5,962 bases of DNA, from the NCBI GenBank assembly GCA_903888815.1, contig CAISVC010000345.1:1-5962 (forward strand), in the 5' to 3' direction. The position numbers were made by a program, and so were the translations under genes. The stretch's first letter is position 1; the number at the start of each line of letters is the position of its first letter. This stretch comes from an uncultured Fibrobacterota bacterium (GTDB taxonomy: Bacteria; Fibrobacterota; Chitinivibrionia; Chitinivibrionales; Chitinispirillaceae). Under the pieces are notes generated by a model. The model searched no databases, was not told the origin of the DNA, and worked only from the letters and a program-made list of their open reading frames with translations. Positions 5,474-5,962 of the stretch are shown here, in pieces.

Positions 5474-5962
5474 TTAGAATCCTACCGCAGCTTTCAGCAT
5501 ATAATACCAGTGATCCGTACTGTGCAATGCTTCTTCAAAATCGACATTCTGATCGTTGACGGCAAGAGGCCGCAGATGATCGTTTGCCACTTGAAAGGTG
5601 ACGGAATAATTTTTAGATATTCTCTTAGTGCCGTATAAACTCCATTTCCAATTATCGTTCTTATAAATGCTCAAGGTTCGATAGTCCTTATATCCGTCTT
5701 CAAAGATAGGGCCTGGTAGAGGCAATCCCTTATCAGTAATGACCCCTATATCATTGGGCTGACGGCTCCCAAACCATTCGATTTCTAGCGAGAGTACATC
5801 AAGTCGGAATTTTTTAGTTAAATATTTTTCAAGAAACCATGTTCCGACTCCCGCGGCAATACCTGCACCACCGGTTGACAACAGCGATATTCTCTCTTTT
5901 GTATCCATAACGTGATCCGGGGGATAATAGGAAATAAGTTCAGGAATAAGTGCGGCAAAATA
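5474..5962 (-). CDS. Probable outer-membrane beta-barrel protein, C-terminal part
   Basis: The frame is open to the right edge of the window, giving 162 residues of a longer protein. The ATG at 5906-5908 has no Shine-Dalgarno sequence in front, and the 18 codons before it (including PELISYYPPDHV) read as coding, so it is an internal methionine. The last 100 residues alternate polar and aromatic residues in strand-sized runs: VLSLEIEWFGS, TLSIYKNDNWKWSLYGTKRI, YSVTFQVANDHLRPL, and a final HWYYMLKAAVGF. A C-terminal strand ending in Phe is the signature recognised by the BAM machinery, and Trp/Tyr-rich girdles fit a barrel. The loop FEDGYKDYRT may be extracellular or a turn. I cannot name a family; substrate uptake or surface attachment is possible. 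The gene lies 44 bases upstream of the GH29 lipoprotein gene with no terminator between them, so they are probably co-transcribed. Confidence 0.75.
   Translation of the reverse strand, partial: YFAALIPELISYYPPDHVMDTKERISLLSTGGAGIAAGVGTWFLEKYLTKKFRLDVLSLEIEWFGSRQPNDIGVITDKGLPLPGPIFEDGYKDYRTLSIYKNDNWKWSLYGTKRISKNYSVTFQVANDHLRPLAVNDQNVDFEEALHSTDHWYYMLKAAVGF

Noticed and set aside
5459..5475. Palindrome CGTTTAAACG followed by CGTTT between the barrel and GH29 genes, as a terminator or operator
   Set aside because: The arms are 5 bp with almost no loop and no U-run follows; it reads as a chance arrangement of a short AT-rich motif, partly inside the stop region of the barrel gene.
5474..5908. A complete 144-residue gene starting at the ATG at 5906-5908
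   Set aside because: The frame stays open with coding-like sequence to the window edge, no Shine-Dalgarno sequence precedes this ATG, and the protein looks like the end of a larger barrel protein.

Overview
The window carries five protein-coding regions and no RNA genes, mobile elements or CRISPR arrays. All four protein N-termini or C-termini that can be judged for location point to export: three proteins begin with lipoprotein-type signal sequences and a fourth ends like an outer-membrane beta-barrel. This indicates a Gram-negative (diderm) bacterium with a rich surface-lipoprotein repertoire. Strong AAAGGAGG-type ribosome binding sites argue against a typical Bacteroidota. The protein style (lipoproteins with Ser/Asn/Pro-rich N-termini, an FN3-like module fused to a glycoside hydrolase, PD40-TPR lipoproteins) would fit Fibrobacterota/Chitinivibrionia or a related group, but this placement is an impression and not a demonstrated result.

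Layout, left to right. Positions 2-475 (+) are the 3' end of a PD40 (TolB-like beta-propeller) protein. It runs head-on into a large minus-strand gene at 499-3303, which encodes a 934-residue lipoprotein with a c-type heme motif (CINCH), four PD40 repeats and about ten TPRs. The end of the plus-strand protein is clearly paralogous to the propeller end of the minus-strand protein, so the two form a convergent paralog pair. A strong rho-independent terminator (3341-3375, minus) separates the large gene from the genes upstream of it.

Positions 3419-5962 hold three further minus-strand genes in the order of transcription: the C-terminal part of a probable outer-membrane beta-barrel protein (5474-5962, entering from the right edge), a lipoprotein with an FN3-like domain and a GH29 alpha-L-fucosidase-like catalytic domain (4035-5429), and a small lipocalin-like lipoprotein (3419-3931). 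The first two are only 44 bases apart with no terminator between them, so they are probably co-transcribed. The 103-base gap before the third contains an unused Shine-Dalgarno sequence, overlapping palindromes and a weak promoter-like pair, so the third may be read from the same transcript, from its own promoter, or both. The terminator closes the unit.

Functionally, the right-hand genes look like a cell-surface set that could act on fucosylated or related glycans. The PD40/CXXCH/TPR protein is a periplasmic or surface-anchored lipoprotein with a possible redox centre and large protein-interaction surfaces. No sequence evidence links it directly to the glycosidase beyond proximity. The gene at 499-3303 looks visibly more GC-rich than the genes to its right.
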